The notes under the pieces: model-generated
Databases searched by the model: none
Told to the model about the DNA's origin: nothing
Seen by the model: only the letters and a program-made list of their open reading frames with translations
NCBI GenBank assembly: GCA_000969725.1
Contig: JXSR01S027884.1
DNA length: 29,183 bases
DNA from: Ophiothrix spiculata
Lineage: Eukaryota > Echinodermata > Ophiuroidea > Amphilepidida > Ophiotrichidae
Reading direction: 5' to 3' (one strand)
Shown: in pieces, positions 9,244-18,980 of the stretch
Numbering within the stretch: the first letter of the stretch is position 1
How the letters are laid out: the number at the start of each line of letters is the position of its first letter
Made by a program: the position numbers and the translations under genes

Positions 9244-11157
9244 GCAACCAGAGGCTGATTCATAATTACGCACCAAAAAGGTACCAATTTATGCCTTAGT
9301 ATATATATACTCCAAAAATCATTTTATGATATGATTTATCGCTGACCAATTTTGGTATGGAATATTGAGGCAATGAATAATTCCATCCATGCATTACGCA
9401 TACGAATGTGGTTCCGCAGCCGTCCTGTCTGCAACACCCTCTAACGGGCCGCCTCGGGAATAACAACATCAGATAGCACGCTAGCGACGAGAACTACAGT
9501 CAAGACACCATGGACCCCTTTTGCTCAACTATAAATGCACATTGATAAGCTAAATACTGAAACACATATTTCTCATATATAGTTTTTTAAATTTAGGAGA
9601 AATTGACTTTTTATTTTAAAAATAAGCAAATGAATATTTTTACATCACATGTTGCATTAATTATGTGTGAATAAAAAGAGTGTATGAACAAAAAGAGTGA
9701 CATCATCTCGTAAGTTTGAATAACGTAACGTCTTATTTCTAATGAAGTCATGCTAGCATTCATTTAAACACATAAATACAGGGTGATCCTACTGCATGCA
9801 TGTGCTATAAAATTTGATTTTCTAACTGGCCATGCACTCTGCATTTCCTTGTTTAGCGAAATTTAGTTAAGCTTCATCTGGTGATAACCTCTTGTAAAAG
9901 CCTCTTGGAATTTTGCATAGAAACATGATAGAATTCTTTCTTGCAATGAATTTTACATTACTACATAGAGCCATTTGATGCTTAGGCTAGATGCTATTCC
10001 CCAAGCAAAGACAAAAAAATTTGGTTTAAAACTCCTCTAACGAGACACAAATGGGAAAATCATTATTAAAAATTTAGATTAAGAGGATTAGTTCAATGAG
10101 CGTTTTGCACTGACGACCTGCATCTTGACTCACGTGCGCCCAGGCGGGGGCGGCCGCGATTTAGAAGCAGCTAGTAAATTAAGGGCTAGGGATTTCTAAA
10201 ACGCAAATTTAGGATGCTTTTTACGTGTCTTTCTATTGGCACATTAATATTGAAAATGTTACAAAAATCATATTTTTACCTTTATTCAAATAATAACAAA
10301 AGTGCTCCTATAGTGATGCACTTTATTGTATTATTCTAAATTCGCTGGGGTTCACGCATGAACCCCATTCATGAGTAATTTTAAGTTTATTCGATGCACT
10401 ATTTTAACATAATGAAATTTACACGAGCGACACTGTGGAAGGTAACTCGATCAAATATGGTAGTGAAGAGGCATGGCCACCGTCGTCTGCGTGCGCCATA
10501 CCAAGTTGAAGCACTTGAGGCCATGGGGAATCCCTACAATCAGCAACCCTTTAGAGCATCAATTTATAGTCTGCACACACTTTTCTAAGCGCTATCATTT
10601 TTCTCTACATAAAAGGGCCATTAAAGCTATGGGGCTAATTTAAAGAGGTTTGGTAAAGGGAAAATTAACTCACACGTTATAAAGATGTCTTCATTTCCTG
10701 TTTTTTTTGTCAGAAGATGGGATCAGGCAGAGCACAGTTTTGAATAATATTCATATCCTACATTCTACATTGGTTTCTAAGAAAAAACAAATCTTTAAAA
10801 AGTATTTTGTACTCAATTTCAAGTTTGAATGCCCAAATAACCTCCAGGTGCTAAAATACCATTTGTTTCAATAATCATTTCAGTGATAAAATGATAATCA
10901 AAGTACTAAAATAAGACAAGACAACATGGTAAGAAAACTTTTAAGATAAACAAAGTAATTAAAAAGAACCATTAATTAAGTGTGATATAACAATCATGAG
11001 TAACATAATCACTCATTACATCCAATTGACATTGCAGCACATGTTATGACAGAACAAGTCACTTTGAAATTGATGTTTCAGTATGTGTAGGTATTACACC
11101 AACTAAGCTTGAAGCTTTGAACCAGTAACTATGTAATAAGACATAACCAAACTAAAA
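9244..11157. other. Non-coding stretch with two GC-rich patches
   Basis: No gene found. Two islands stand out from the AT-rich background. About 9408-9520 contains GGGCCGCCTCGGG. About 10128-10160 contains an E-box CACGTG followed by GGCGGGGGCGGCCGCG, an Sp1/GC-box-like word with a NotI-type site. A 64-codon plus-strand frame at 10394-10588 has no recognisable domain. Confidence 0.45.
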
Positions 11158-11514
11158 TTAAAGCAATAGTATAAGATTTCGATGAAAACATGATTTATAG
11201 TGCACACAGCATACAATGAGGGAATATTACTATCTTAACGTGATTTCAAGTGTATTTGGTCATATTTGGTCAAACAATTGTTTTGTCACCGAAAAATGGA
11301 TAAAAAGCACATGCATGCTTTCCTATACTAATACAAATGGAATTAAAATGTAGGATCCCGAATTTAATTCAGCAAACGGCCATAACAGAAAAAGAAAGCA
11401 AAATCATTTGGAGGGGATTAATATATTTCCAAAACAAACCAAATGAGCTAAACAATTTAAAGTCATGGGTGACAGGGGGCGCTTCATTTTTAACATTTTA
11501 TAGTTTTGCTTTAA
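11158..11514 (+). mobile_element. TTAA-flanked MITE, family C copy 1
   Basis: The ends TTAAAGCAATAGTATAA and TTATAGTTTTGCTTTAA are inverted repeats (about 14 of 17) bounded by TTAA, giving 357 bp. A same-orientation copy at 14260-14604 aligns along most of the length. Shared words include TTTTGTCAC.GAAAAATG, GCACATG and GGGTGACAGGGG.CGCTTC near the right end. There is no coding frame for a transposase. The copies have diverged by many substitutions and small gaps, so they are old insertions. Confidence 0.75.
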
Positions 11515-11569
11515 CTTTGCTTTATTAAGACTAGGCTACTGACATGTATGTGACATAATCAATGGTTAC

Positions 11570-11938
11570 TTAGGCCAAAAAAATAAATTGTTTGTTTGCC
11601 CTCCAGTGGAAAAATTTAAATTATGGGTCGATCGGTCGGTTTTTTTTTACTCTTCACATTTGTTTTAAAGAATGATGTCATTCCATGGATTTTATCGTGA
11701 ATACCAAGAAATGCAGGGCTTAATCAAAGATTGTGGGTCATTATTTAAAGGAAATATGCATTTAATACTACTAAATGTGACTTTATACTGCTAAATGATA
11801 CGTTTTCCATCGAAAATATTGAGTTTTCATATTTTACATGTTTGAAGAAGAAAAAAAAACTAAAATACCCAACCCAAACTGTTGGCATATTAGGGTCTGT
11901 CGCGGAGGGCAAACAAACAAACTTTTCTTTAGGCCTTA
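11570..11938. mobile_element. Repeat family F copy 2 with inverted ends
   Basis: The left end TTAGGCCAAAAAAATAAA leads to TTGTTTGTTTGCCCTCC. The right end reads GGAGGGCAAACAAACAAAC and leads to TTTTCTTTAGGCCTTA. These form about 35-bp imperfect terminal inverted repeats. Outside them, GACATAATCAATGGTTACT on the left and GACATCATCGATGGTTACT on the right form a 17/19 direct repeat, unusually long for a target duplication. The left part shares CCCTCC, GGTCGGT and the T-run with family F copy 1 at 4590-4930. A 161-codon plus-strand frame begins inside this element and leaves it; I do not regard it as a gene. Confidence 0.65.
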
Positions 11939-12506
11939 TGTGTATTATGACATCATCGATGGTTACTACAACATGTACTTTGCCATAAACACTGCTTACT
12001 TATGTCACAGATTCTGTGCATATGTGCACCAAAATGAAACCCAAGCCTGCACTAAGACAAAAAATAAAAAAGTGAAGAAACAGCTTATCATTCAGCAAAT
12101 TACATGGAGCCACAATGTGCACAAAATACATTTGATCAGAATCTATAAGATTCAAGTAGTTAAAGTTTCAAGTCTTAACTTTTCCTCTCCTCGCTTTCAA
12201 CATCTTTCTTCAAATATCACTCATCATCATGTCGCAAAGAGAAAACTTGTTGACAAAAAGATTGTAGGAAGCAAACTTCCTGCGATGCAATCAGATCCAC
12301 AGATTTCTATCACTTTATGCTGAACTTTAAGATGAATTTCTGAAGAAAATAAAAAGTAAATGATACTCTTTATTGGTAGTAAGTCAACACCAATCCACAG
12401 AAAGAGTTTGTAAAGCTTATCTTTCTTTTATCTGCCAAGCTGCTTATTTTAGTGACACAATAAGATAAATATCACAACTTAAAATCACGTCTAAAGATGT
12501 ATTTGA
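11939..12506. other. Non-coding stretch with an unremarkable open frame
   Basis: The longest open frame of the window (11838-12323, plus strand, 161 codons) runs through here. Its product is rich in Lys, His, Ile and Asn, shows no domain, and starts inside a repeat, so I treat it as chance. Confidence 0.5.
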
Positions 12507-12911
12507 GTGGTGATCTGGCAAAATGAGCGGAAAGTCACGATTTTCAAAATTGAGTTTATGGCATATTCTAATTCTCTATTATCTCAGCTTTCGAATGATA
12601 TATAATATGTCATACTTTCTTTTCACAATTTGTATTTAGAGATTGAAATACAAGACAGTCCACTCAATATCTGGCAGTAAAAAATTGTCGCAAATCGATT
12701 TAAAAGTTACAGATTACTATAGTGTATAATAGCAAAACGCGATCAATTATCATAATTGACCTTCAAAACACGAGGTATGGGTTAACAGTAATACATTAAT
12801 GCGTTTTATGTCAAAAAACGAAATTTGATCTTTTCGTCATATTTTTACTTTAGCAGCCATTTATTCAAAATCTTCAATCGCGACTTTCCGCTCATTTTGC
12901 CAGAGCACCAC
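12507..12911 (+). mobile_element. MITE with 29-bp ends, family H copy 1
   Basis: The left end GTGGTGATCTGGCAAAATG continues AGCGGAAAGTC, and the reverse complement of the right end is GTGGTGCTCTGGCAAAATG plus AGCGGAAAGTC, one mismatch over about 30 bp. ATTTGA stands just outside on both sides. As an 8-bp duplication, 12499-12506 and 12912-12919 match at 6 of 8, so a hAT-like origin is possible but not proven. The interior is non-coding. A related copy without the left end lies at 18409-18712 in the same orientation. Confidence 0.75.
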
Positions 12912-13114
12912 ACATTTGATTCTTGACTTTTCTTCAAATAATGCCAGGTGTAACTGTAAGTGAAATGGTGTAGCAGTGTCTCAAAGAAAAGATATAAAGC
13001 TGTGCATCAGCGACATTTGAAAATCATGACTTCAAAAACAAGTTCATAGAATACATTTGATTCTTGACTTTTCTTCAAATAATTCCAGGTGTAAAGTGAA
13101 ATGATGTTACAGTG
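12912..13114 (+). repeat. Direct repeat, period 141 bp
   Basis: ACATTTGATTCTTGACTTTT plus CTTCAAATAAT.CCAGGTGTAA occurs at 12912 and again at 13053, each followed by a related GTGAAATG.TGT.CAGTG section. Family H copy 1 abuts the first unit exactly at its start, so the second unit approximates the pre-insertion right flank. Confidence 0.8.
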
Positions 13115-13272
13115 ACATACTTAGAGAAAACAAACATTGATGAAAGGTAAGTACTGATCCCCTTCCAATAACCCCTGGGTTAAAGAGTGATGGAACTCTG
13201 TGTTCTGGTGTTGATACAGGTGTAGTAGAATGCACCACCCTCAAGATATGGAAATGCTGGGGGAGGATGATT

Positions 13273-13472
13273 CAAAGCTTCATTTAGATTTACTTTGCTT
13301 CATATTGTTTTAAGCTTCAATTTGTGATCTATGCCTAAGCCATGATAATGTGGACATTTTACAAAGATGTTTTAAAGCTTCATACAGATTTACATTGGTT
13401 CATATTGCTTTAAGCTACAATTTGTGATCTATAAATATGCCCTGATATTGTGGACATTTACAAAGATGTTTC
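13273..13472 (+). repeat. 100-bp tandem duplication
   Basis: Two units (13273-13372 and 13373-13472) share AAAGCTTCAT..AGATTTAC, TTCATATTG.TTTAAGCT, CAATTTGTGATCTAT and TGTGGACATTT.ACAAAGATGTTT. Divergence is moderate, so this is an old local duplication. No coding frame is conserved between the units. Confidence 0.8.
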
Positions 13473-13559
13473 TTTTCAGTAATTATTGTTTTGGGCAGTG
13501 TTCTTTTAGGCTAATCACCAAGCATAACCCAAGAAAGCCTCTAATGAAGCTTATTTCCA

Positions 13560-13752
13560 TTGAGGTCCAAGATCTTTCTTTAATTAAATCAGTTTTGAAT
13601 GCAGGATTAAGACTGGAGTACCCGGAGAAGAACCTGCGGAAGCGAGCATGGACTGAAAACCAAATGCACATACAGTGCCGGGACCGGGAATCGAACCCGA
13701 GACTCAGTGGTGCAAAGCAAGGAAATTACCGCTATGCTAACCCGCTTCCCCA
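13560..13752 (-). repeat. tRNA-derived SINE, minus strand
   Basis: On the minus strand a tRNA-like head starts near 13752 with GCGGGTTAGCATAGCGGTAA (A-box-like TAGCATAGCGG) and reaches GGTTCGATTCC at 13687-13697, a perfect pol III B box inside GGGTTCGATTCCC. The anticodon arm does not form a standard 5-bp stem, so this is not a functional tRNA gene. Downstream comes TTCTCCGGGTACTCC (13615-13629), a body motif seen in many metazoan tRNA-derived SINEs, followed by an AT-rich tail. A 113-codon plus-strand frame spans the element and is not a gene. Confidence 0.75.
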
Positions 13753-14259
13753 GGCTATTGCTTAGCACAGTTGTGGGTTGATATTTTAGAAAGGCTGTTA
13801 CTTTATGAATTAAGGAAACCTTGCATTGAAATAATAGAATAAGTGAATAAATTTGTTACCGATTCTTATAGTGTTTGAGAATTAAAAAAACAAAAAAACA
13901 ACTGTGTTATCATTAAGTATAACACATAGGCCTACATCATAAAAACAGGAGAAAGAAAAATGATTTCTTTTACAAATTCATATTCATGAAAAACAAGTTT
14001 CTTTTTTTTTTCCTACAGTGCATGGTAAGTGTATGAGGTAAAACATAAATTTCATTGACAACCTTCACAGGGAGGATGGAAGTTACGCAGGCAAATTCTT
14101 TGAAATGCTTTGCAGTTTTCATTAAGATTGGGTGGATGTTTGGAGCAGTGCAATAGTTCCTTTAGGGATTTTGTAAGATTTAAACTTTTACTTTTACAAA
14201 TGTAACAGTATATCTAAGCAAATCCACAATATTGTGGGTGTTGTAAAACAAATTCTAAC
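13753..14259. other. AT-rich non-coding stretch
   Basis: A and T runs only; no gene and no transposon ends seen. Confidence 0.55.
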
Positions 14260-14604
14260 TTACAGCAATACTATAAGATTTGGTTTTGAATAAAAACAGC
14301 CTAAAATGAACTAATGTAACTATCTAAAAGGGTTTTCAAGTGTTTTTTTGTCAAAAACTTGTTTTGTCACAGAAAAATGAATAGCAAGCACATGTGTGCT
14401 TTCCTTTACTTGTACACATGGAATTAAATTTTGAACCCAAATTTAATTCAAAAAATGACCATAACAGAAAAAATAAGTATATCTAAGCATAATCGTTCAA
14501 AGGGTATCAATATCTACCAAAAACAAACACAATAAGCTAAAAAAAATCAAAAGTCATGGGTGACAGGGGCGCTTCAATTTTAACACTTTATAGTATTGCT
14601 TTAA
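14260..14604 (+). mobile_element. TTAA-flanked MITE, family C copy 2
   Basis: The left end TTACAGCAATACTATAA and the right end TTATAGTATTGCTTTAA pair at 16 of 17 positions, and the flanking motif has drifted from TTAA to TTAC on the left. It aligns in the same orientation with 11158-11514, including TTGTTTTGTCACAGAAAAATG, GCACATGTGTGCTTTCCT and GGGTGACAGGGGCGCTTC. It is non-coding. Confidence 0.75.
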
Positions 14605-14799
14605 TATAGCAACTAACAACTAAAACCTGTAGAACAAACAACTTCAGGTTTCAACAAAATGAAATGTGAAAATTTTCAAAACTGATGTGGAACATAATCA
14701 ATATACACTTATTTATTTAATTCAACATTAATTCAAGTTCAAAATTTGTTGATATTTATGGGAGGCTTAGGTTTAGGCGGAATATCACAACCTAAGTGC

Positions 14800-14960
14800 T
14801 GATAGGTCTGCGCCTTTGGTCATTGGCTGCAAGTGGCCTAGTGTAAGGCGAAGTGGTTCTGACGATTCCCTTGTTACAGCGTAATAATAATGGCCAGCGC
14901 TTTGTATCCACTGGAAAAGGCGCAATATAAATGCCGGAATTATTATTATTATTATTATTT
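14800..14960 (+). repeat. SINE 3' part ending in (ATT)n
   Basis: The segment contains GGCCAGCGCTTTGTATCC, AAAAGGCGCAATATAAATG and then an (ATT)n run at about 14938-14960. GCGC..TATAAATG followed by ATT repeats is a common 3' tail of tRNA-derived SINEs in marine animals. Upstream, TGGCCTAGTGTAAGGCG resembles an A box, and GGTTC.GATTCCC at about 14857 looks like a B box split by four extra bases. The tRNA head is therefore degraded. Confidence 0.55.
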
Positions 14961-15531
14961 TCCTTATCAAATGTCAACTGACCATCATGGGAGGGACACA
15001 TTGCTTTGAGAGCCACCTTTAGGTGTATAAAATCCATGCTTGTCCCACGCATCTAAACCAAGCCACATTGAGTATCCAAACATCTCTGGTTCCTTGGTAA
15101 CAGCCTATAAAACCAATCCCTTGGAATGACACAGCTCATGTTTGCTTGCTAAGATTACCTGGTTTCAGATAATATTTTCTGCAGCTGAAAGGTGTATTAT
15201 GTTACCACTAAGCCCCTATATGATATGATTTATATTAATTTACCACCAGGGATATGATAGCCCGGGCATAGGTTTGGATAACTTGTGGCCTTTGAGTTAG
15301 CGGATTCACGCATGTAGAAAATTGATCCGTGTACTGGCCAGATACACGCAACTATCAATCAAGATGTTATTGCTCTCTTTCCATGTTAACATTCCAGTAT
15401 GAACTAAGAAAACTAAAAACTCTGCATCATACCAACATAATGAGAAGTGATTGTAACATATTTCATTGAGCAAGCCAAACATGATGAAGTGATAAAATAC
15501 TGTCAATATCATGTCGACCTATTAAAGGGGC
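14961..15531. other. Non-coding stretch
   Basis: No transposon ends, RNA genes or convincing coding frames seen between the SINE tail and family B copy 2. Confidence 0.55.
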
Positions 15532-16026
15532 ATTGGACAAAATTTTGAAATTTTGTTTGTAGATGATTTACACATCCTATGTTAGAAAATAACAGTCAAA
15601 ACCAGATATCGAGAAATTTTTGATCAAAACCTTCTAAAAAGTCGAAAATTTGAATTTTATTTTGTTTGTTGATTTTTCATATGAGGCTAATATTTAAACG
15701 TATTTATTGATGCTATACAGTGAGAAATAGCCAAAGATTTGATTGTAAAACATTCCTTTCACATCATAGATTGCAGACAATTCAAAAGAAATTTGGAATT
15801 TTCATCAAATCTCCTGAAAGGACCAATTCTAGAAATTCAACTATAGAGGGCAGTATTTATCGTTGTCGACAACGATAATTAGAAATAAGAGTATAGGGTT
15901 TGAATTTGACAATGAAACTTTGCATACTGTCATTATTACCACTAACACTTCCAATGGTGCAAAAATATCAAAATGTTTGGGGAAAAGTTTGGGGATGAGG
16001 CTGAACTTGTCCAATGCCCCTTTTAC
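15532..16026 (-). mobile_element. TTAA-flanked MITE, family B copy 2
   Basis: Reverse-oriented copy of 5455-5978. The ends TTAAAGGGGCATTGGACAA and TTGTCCAATGCCCC pair exactly, and the right flank has drifted (TTTTAC in place of TTTAA). The 22-bp palindrome is intact at 15857-15878. The interior shares AGAGGGCAGTATTTATCG and the GATTGCAGA.AA words with copy 1 on the opposite strand. It is non-coding. Confidence 0.8.
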
Positions 16027-16035
16027 TACAGTTTA

Positions 16036-16192
16036 AAAGATAATTATTATATAAATATTTCTGGAACAACCCTCACTCTGATATGTGTCATAAATATAAA
16101 ATATAACAGGGGATACGTAGACTACACTAATTAAAGATAATCATTATATGAATATATTTCTGGAATATCCCCCACTCTGATGAAGTGTCATT
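16036..16192 (+). repeat. Direct repeat, period 98 bp
   Basis: AAAGATAAT.ATTATAT.AATAT followed by TTTCTGGAA, C.CACTCTGAT and GTGTCAT occurs at 16036-16091 and 16134-16192. It begins ten bases after family B copy 2 ends. No coding content. Confidence 0.75.
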
Positions 16193-16328
16193 ATATCTGC
16201 GAATAGCAGACATAGATCCACAAAACTGATAGTTTTAATTATAGAATTCTATTGAATCAGCTTCCTGTCTCTCATTTGATAATGTTGTTTGAAGAGAACC
16301 TTTGACATAGATTGCAGCTCAGACTCAC

Positions 16329-16442
16329 CCAGTCTACAAAAAGAGACAAACTTTGACAATGCTAACTGAAAGAGACCTACTATGATTTTCTCCGATAATG
16401 GAGCATATTCCAATACGCTGCCTTTACACACATCAAGCATAC
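16329..16442 (-). other. Candidate exon with good splice borders
   Basis: On the minus strand a 114-bp segment follows a T-rich tract ending TTATAATAG and is followed by GTGAGT, a strong 5' splice-site consensus. It keeps one open frame of 37 full codons containing SVLEYAPLSEKIIVG and LFQLALSKFVSF, an amphipathic, non-repetitive sequence. I do not recognise a family. A real internal exon or a cryptic one are both possible; nothing else in the window joins to it convincingly. Confidence 0.2.
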
Positions 16443-17662
16443 CTATTATAACGATGTGCGTAAAGTACAACAACAAATGTACTTTCAGACATTCAGCAAT
16501 ATTTACATGGCGATGGATTCCGAATTAGTAGAAGATTACTGCATATACATGCAAAGTGGCCAAATAGATGAGTAAAATTGTCATTTTAATGGTTTGCAAA
16601 AAGTTCCTGTAATTCAAAAGCCTGCATTTTTTCATATCAAATATTAACCATTGCATAGATTTTTTATCAAGTAAATGTCTACCATTGGTCTAGTCTTTGT
16701 TTAAGACCCTCGGTAATGTCCACAGACCAACGAGCGTTCAGTGCTTGCCATCAGCGATAGTCACCGGGAACGCAGCAACCGGTCTTTTAAACAAATGGCA
16801 ATTTTGTATATTTATTTTTTATCAATTTAATTAATCTAATTTTCAGACCTTGAAATCCCTGTTATAAATTCTTAATCTAAATTTGGATTTGCAGCTATTA
16901 ACAATCAGTTATATTAGCTTTTAATCAAGGCAATTAAGAGAATATTTTTGGATACAATAATTGTCAACGATCCATATAAATAAATATCCTTCTTATGTGA
17001 AAAAACCCTCATCCTTGTGATTTTTCAACTCTCAATCTATTACAACTCTAAGGAAACAACTTCACCCTTCGACACTTAAAGAGTAGTGAAAAAGTATCAG
17101 ATTAGAAGAGAAAAAAATAAAAACAAACAACAACAACAAAATAAAACAAACTTTATTCCTAATCTCATAAATACTGTTTTGGCTTTCAATAGGCAAACCT
17201 AAATCCTATACTTATAACTAGGAAGCTCCTGTGCAATGAACTTGGAAGGTTACAAGCCTCAAGCTAACCCAGATCAGTTACCAACACTTCTGCTCATTTT
17301 TGTAACTAAATTAATGAAAACAAAGAGTCAAGTTGATAATTAGACCTTTGTAGCCTCAAGAAATTCCTTTAACTTTAAAACTGGCATGGCAAGTATGGTT
17401 AACATCACTGTTCTTTCAGTAAATTTGGGTAAAGAACCGGGAAAGCCCCCGGAAAGCTTCATAACAAATATGAAAATTGACTTTAAAAAAATACCTTTTC
17501 TTTCACAAGCTTGGAAGGAAACGCTTCCTATAAAAGTTACAAATTTGTGGTGTATTTTGCATGCAAACAAAACAGTGTAGCTAGTCTGCAATATTTGGAC
17601 TATCAAGAAGACCTCCAGGGACAATTTAACTTGTCACATAAGGTATCGCAGACTCAAGATGC
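16443..17662. other. AT-rich stretch with one small foldback
   Basis: Contains the 16696-16795 foldback and otherwise AT-rich sequence with CAA-type runs near 17125. A minus-strand open segment at 17340-17510 reading GGFPGSLPKFTERTV then LKEFLEATKV before a stop looks protein-like, but it has no clear acceptor and no family match. Confidence 0.4.
16696..16795. repeat. Short foldback with GC-richer loop
   Basis: TTTGTTTAAGACC at 16696-16708 pairs with GGTCTTTTAAACAAA at 16781-16795, apart from a two-base bulge. The enclosed sequence is richer in G and C than the surroundings (CAACGAGCG, CACCGGGAACGC). It could be a tiny MITE; no target duplication is evident. Confidence 0.45.
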
Positions 17663-17670
17663 GTCTGTCC

Positions 17671-17891
17671 AAAGAGAAGATTGTGTGTATCCCATCATGC
17701 ATTGCTTCCTATTGGATTGATTGTATAGGAAATCATGTGAGTAGTTAGTGATGAAATGCCCATAAATCAAAGTCAATTGTTGTAATCTTGCATTTTGGGC
17801 ATGTTTCATCACTAACTACTCACATGACTTCCTGTTCAAAATTTCCCATAGGAAGCAATGCATGATGGGATACACACGATATCTTCTCTTT
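17671..17891. mobile_element. 221-bp foldback MITE, family G copy 1, 8-bp duplication
   Basis: An exact 8-bp direct repeat GTCTGTCC brackets the element (17663-17670 and 17892-17899). The ends are AAAGAGAAGAT and ATCTTCTCTTT. Nearly the whole element folds: CCCATCATGCATTGCTTCCT pairs with its complement near 17850, and GTGAGTAGTTAGTGATGAAA pairs with TTTCATCACTAACTACTCAC, leaving about 33 unpaired bases in the middle. An 8-bp duplication is characteristic of hAT-type transposition. No coding frame runs through it. A 220-bp relative lies at 21752-21971. Confidence 0.85.
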
Positions 17892-17899
17892 GTCTGTCC

Positions 17900-18408
17900 G
17901 GCCGATCGGCAATATTTTCCCTCTCAATAAACGATTCCGTTTTGCTTTTCTATTTTCTTATACATCATTGTTATCTGTGAAAACAGTGCCAGTCCCAAAG
18001 TGACTAGCATGAAGTGGCGACTCACATAGACATGTGAAATAATAGTATATACTAATAACAAACATGTATGGAAAACAGGACAAAGTTACAAAATGCAAAA
18101 TGGCTCAGGGCAGACCAAGTATTTTTAAGACACTGATGCTAAGCTCACACGGAAGGCATTTATGAAGTGGCTAGATGGGATGAAAGATGTTCAACAAGCA
18201 TTTGGGATCACTAGTCTCTTCCGTAGGTTTCAAGTTCATATACACTATTTTCATATATCTCAGGGAGGGGGGGGGGGGCATTTGGGGGCTGAAGCCACTC
18301 CGCCCCCCTGCAGATTGTAAAAATCATGTAAAATCAGCCTGTTGTTAGTTATTAAGTTTTCCTACTCAGCCCATCTCAAAATCGTCAAAGCCCCTTATAG
18401 CCATTCTC
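17900..18408. other. Non-coding stretch with a poly-G tract
   Basis: No gene seen. It contains GCCGATCGGC (17901-17910, palindromic) and a poly-G tract at 18263-18278. Confidence 0.5.
18263..18278 (+). repeat. Poly-G tract
   Basis: GGGA is followed by twelve uninterrupted G residues, then GGGGG ten bases on and a CCCCCC run about 25 bases later. Strong G-quadruplex or hairpin potential; assembly length errors are likely here. Confidence 0.75.
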
Positions 18409-18712
18409 CATTTAGAGATCAAAATACAAGGCAGTCTCACTGAAAATCTGACAATCAAAATTAGCAGCAAATCAATTTTTAAATTACTGATTACTATAGT
18501 GAATGATAGTAAATGTGATCAATTTTAACCATAATTAATTGCACTTCCCGACAGAATTGACCTTCGAAACTCGACATATAGTTAACACTTTTTGCATGGA
18601 TGCGTTTTATGTCAAAAAAATAAATTTCGACCTTTTCACAGTATTTTTACTTTAGAAGCCATTTATCTAAAATCTTCATTCACAACTTTCCGCACACTTT
18701 GCCAGAGCAACC
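18409..18712 (+). mobile_element. MITE family H copy 2, left end missing
   Basis: Aligns in the same orientation with the right three quarters of 12507-12911. Shared words include TTTAGAGAT..AAATACAAG, GATTACTATAGTG, ATGCGTTTTATGTCAAAAAA and ATTTTTACTTTAG.AGCCATTTAT, ending CTTTGCCAGAGCA. The left terminal repeat is unrecognisable. A few tens of bases around 18525-18560 (ATTAATTGCACTTCCCGACAG) are absent from copy 1. Confidence 0.7.
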
Positions 18713-18850
18713 CACATATACTCATAGCCTATCTTCAACATGGTGGAAGAGTCTTGACATTGCAATCAAATTAGCAGCATCTATCTCTTTTCATATTTTT
18801 AAATTCTGACCTGATTTCAGCATTCAAGGTATAGAGCCCATTTCCCACCG

Positions 18851-18883
18851 TCAAGATAAGGTACCTTTCAAGATAAGGTACCT
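18851..18883 (+). repeat. 16-bp tandem repeat
   Basis: TCAAGATAAGGTACCT is repeated exactly twice with one T between the copies. Confidence 0.85.
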
Positions 18884-18950
18884 GTGCTATTTACTTAGCG
18901 ACCCACAGTCTGCCGGATCTAGTTTCTTATTTGGGTGTGTGTGGTCAGAC

Positions 18951-18980
18951 TTCCTTAGGGCTTTGTAGGCTCCTAAGGAA
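18951..18980. repeat. Perfect 9-bp stem hairpin
   Basis: TTCCTTAGG and CCTAAGGAA enclose a 12-base loop. There is no adjacent gene, so no function is assigned. Confidence 0.55.

Noticed and set aside
11838..12323. Longest open frame (161 codons, plus strand)
   Set aside because: It starts inside a repeat, has no recognisable domain, signal peptide or splice support, and its composition follows the AT-rich background.
13424..13765. 113-codon plus-strand open frame
   Set aside because: Its second half is the reverse complement of a tRNA-derived SINE, so the frame is not a gene.
14785..15052. Minus-strand open frames with runs of Asn or Ile
   Set aside because: The runs come from the (ATT)n tail of a SINE.
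17340..17624. 94-codon minus-strand frame with a protein-like end (LKEFLEATKV)
   Set aside because: No acceptor with a pyrimidine tract, no family match, and overlapping plus-strand frames of similar length; left as a remark only.
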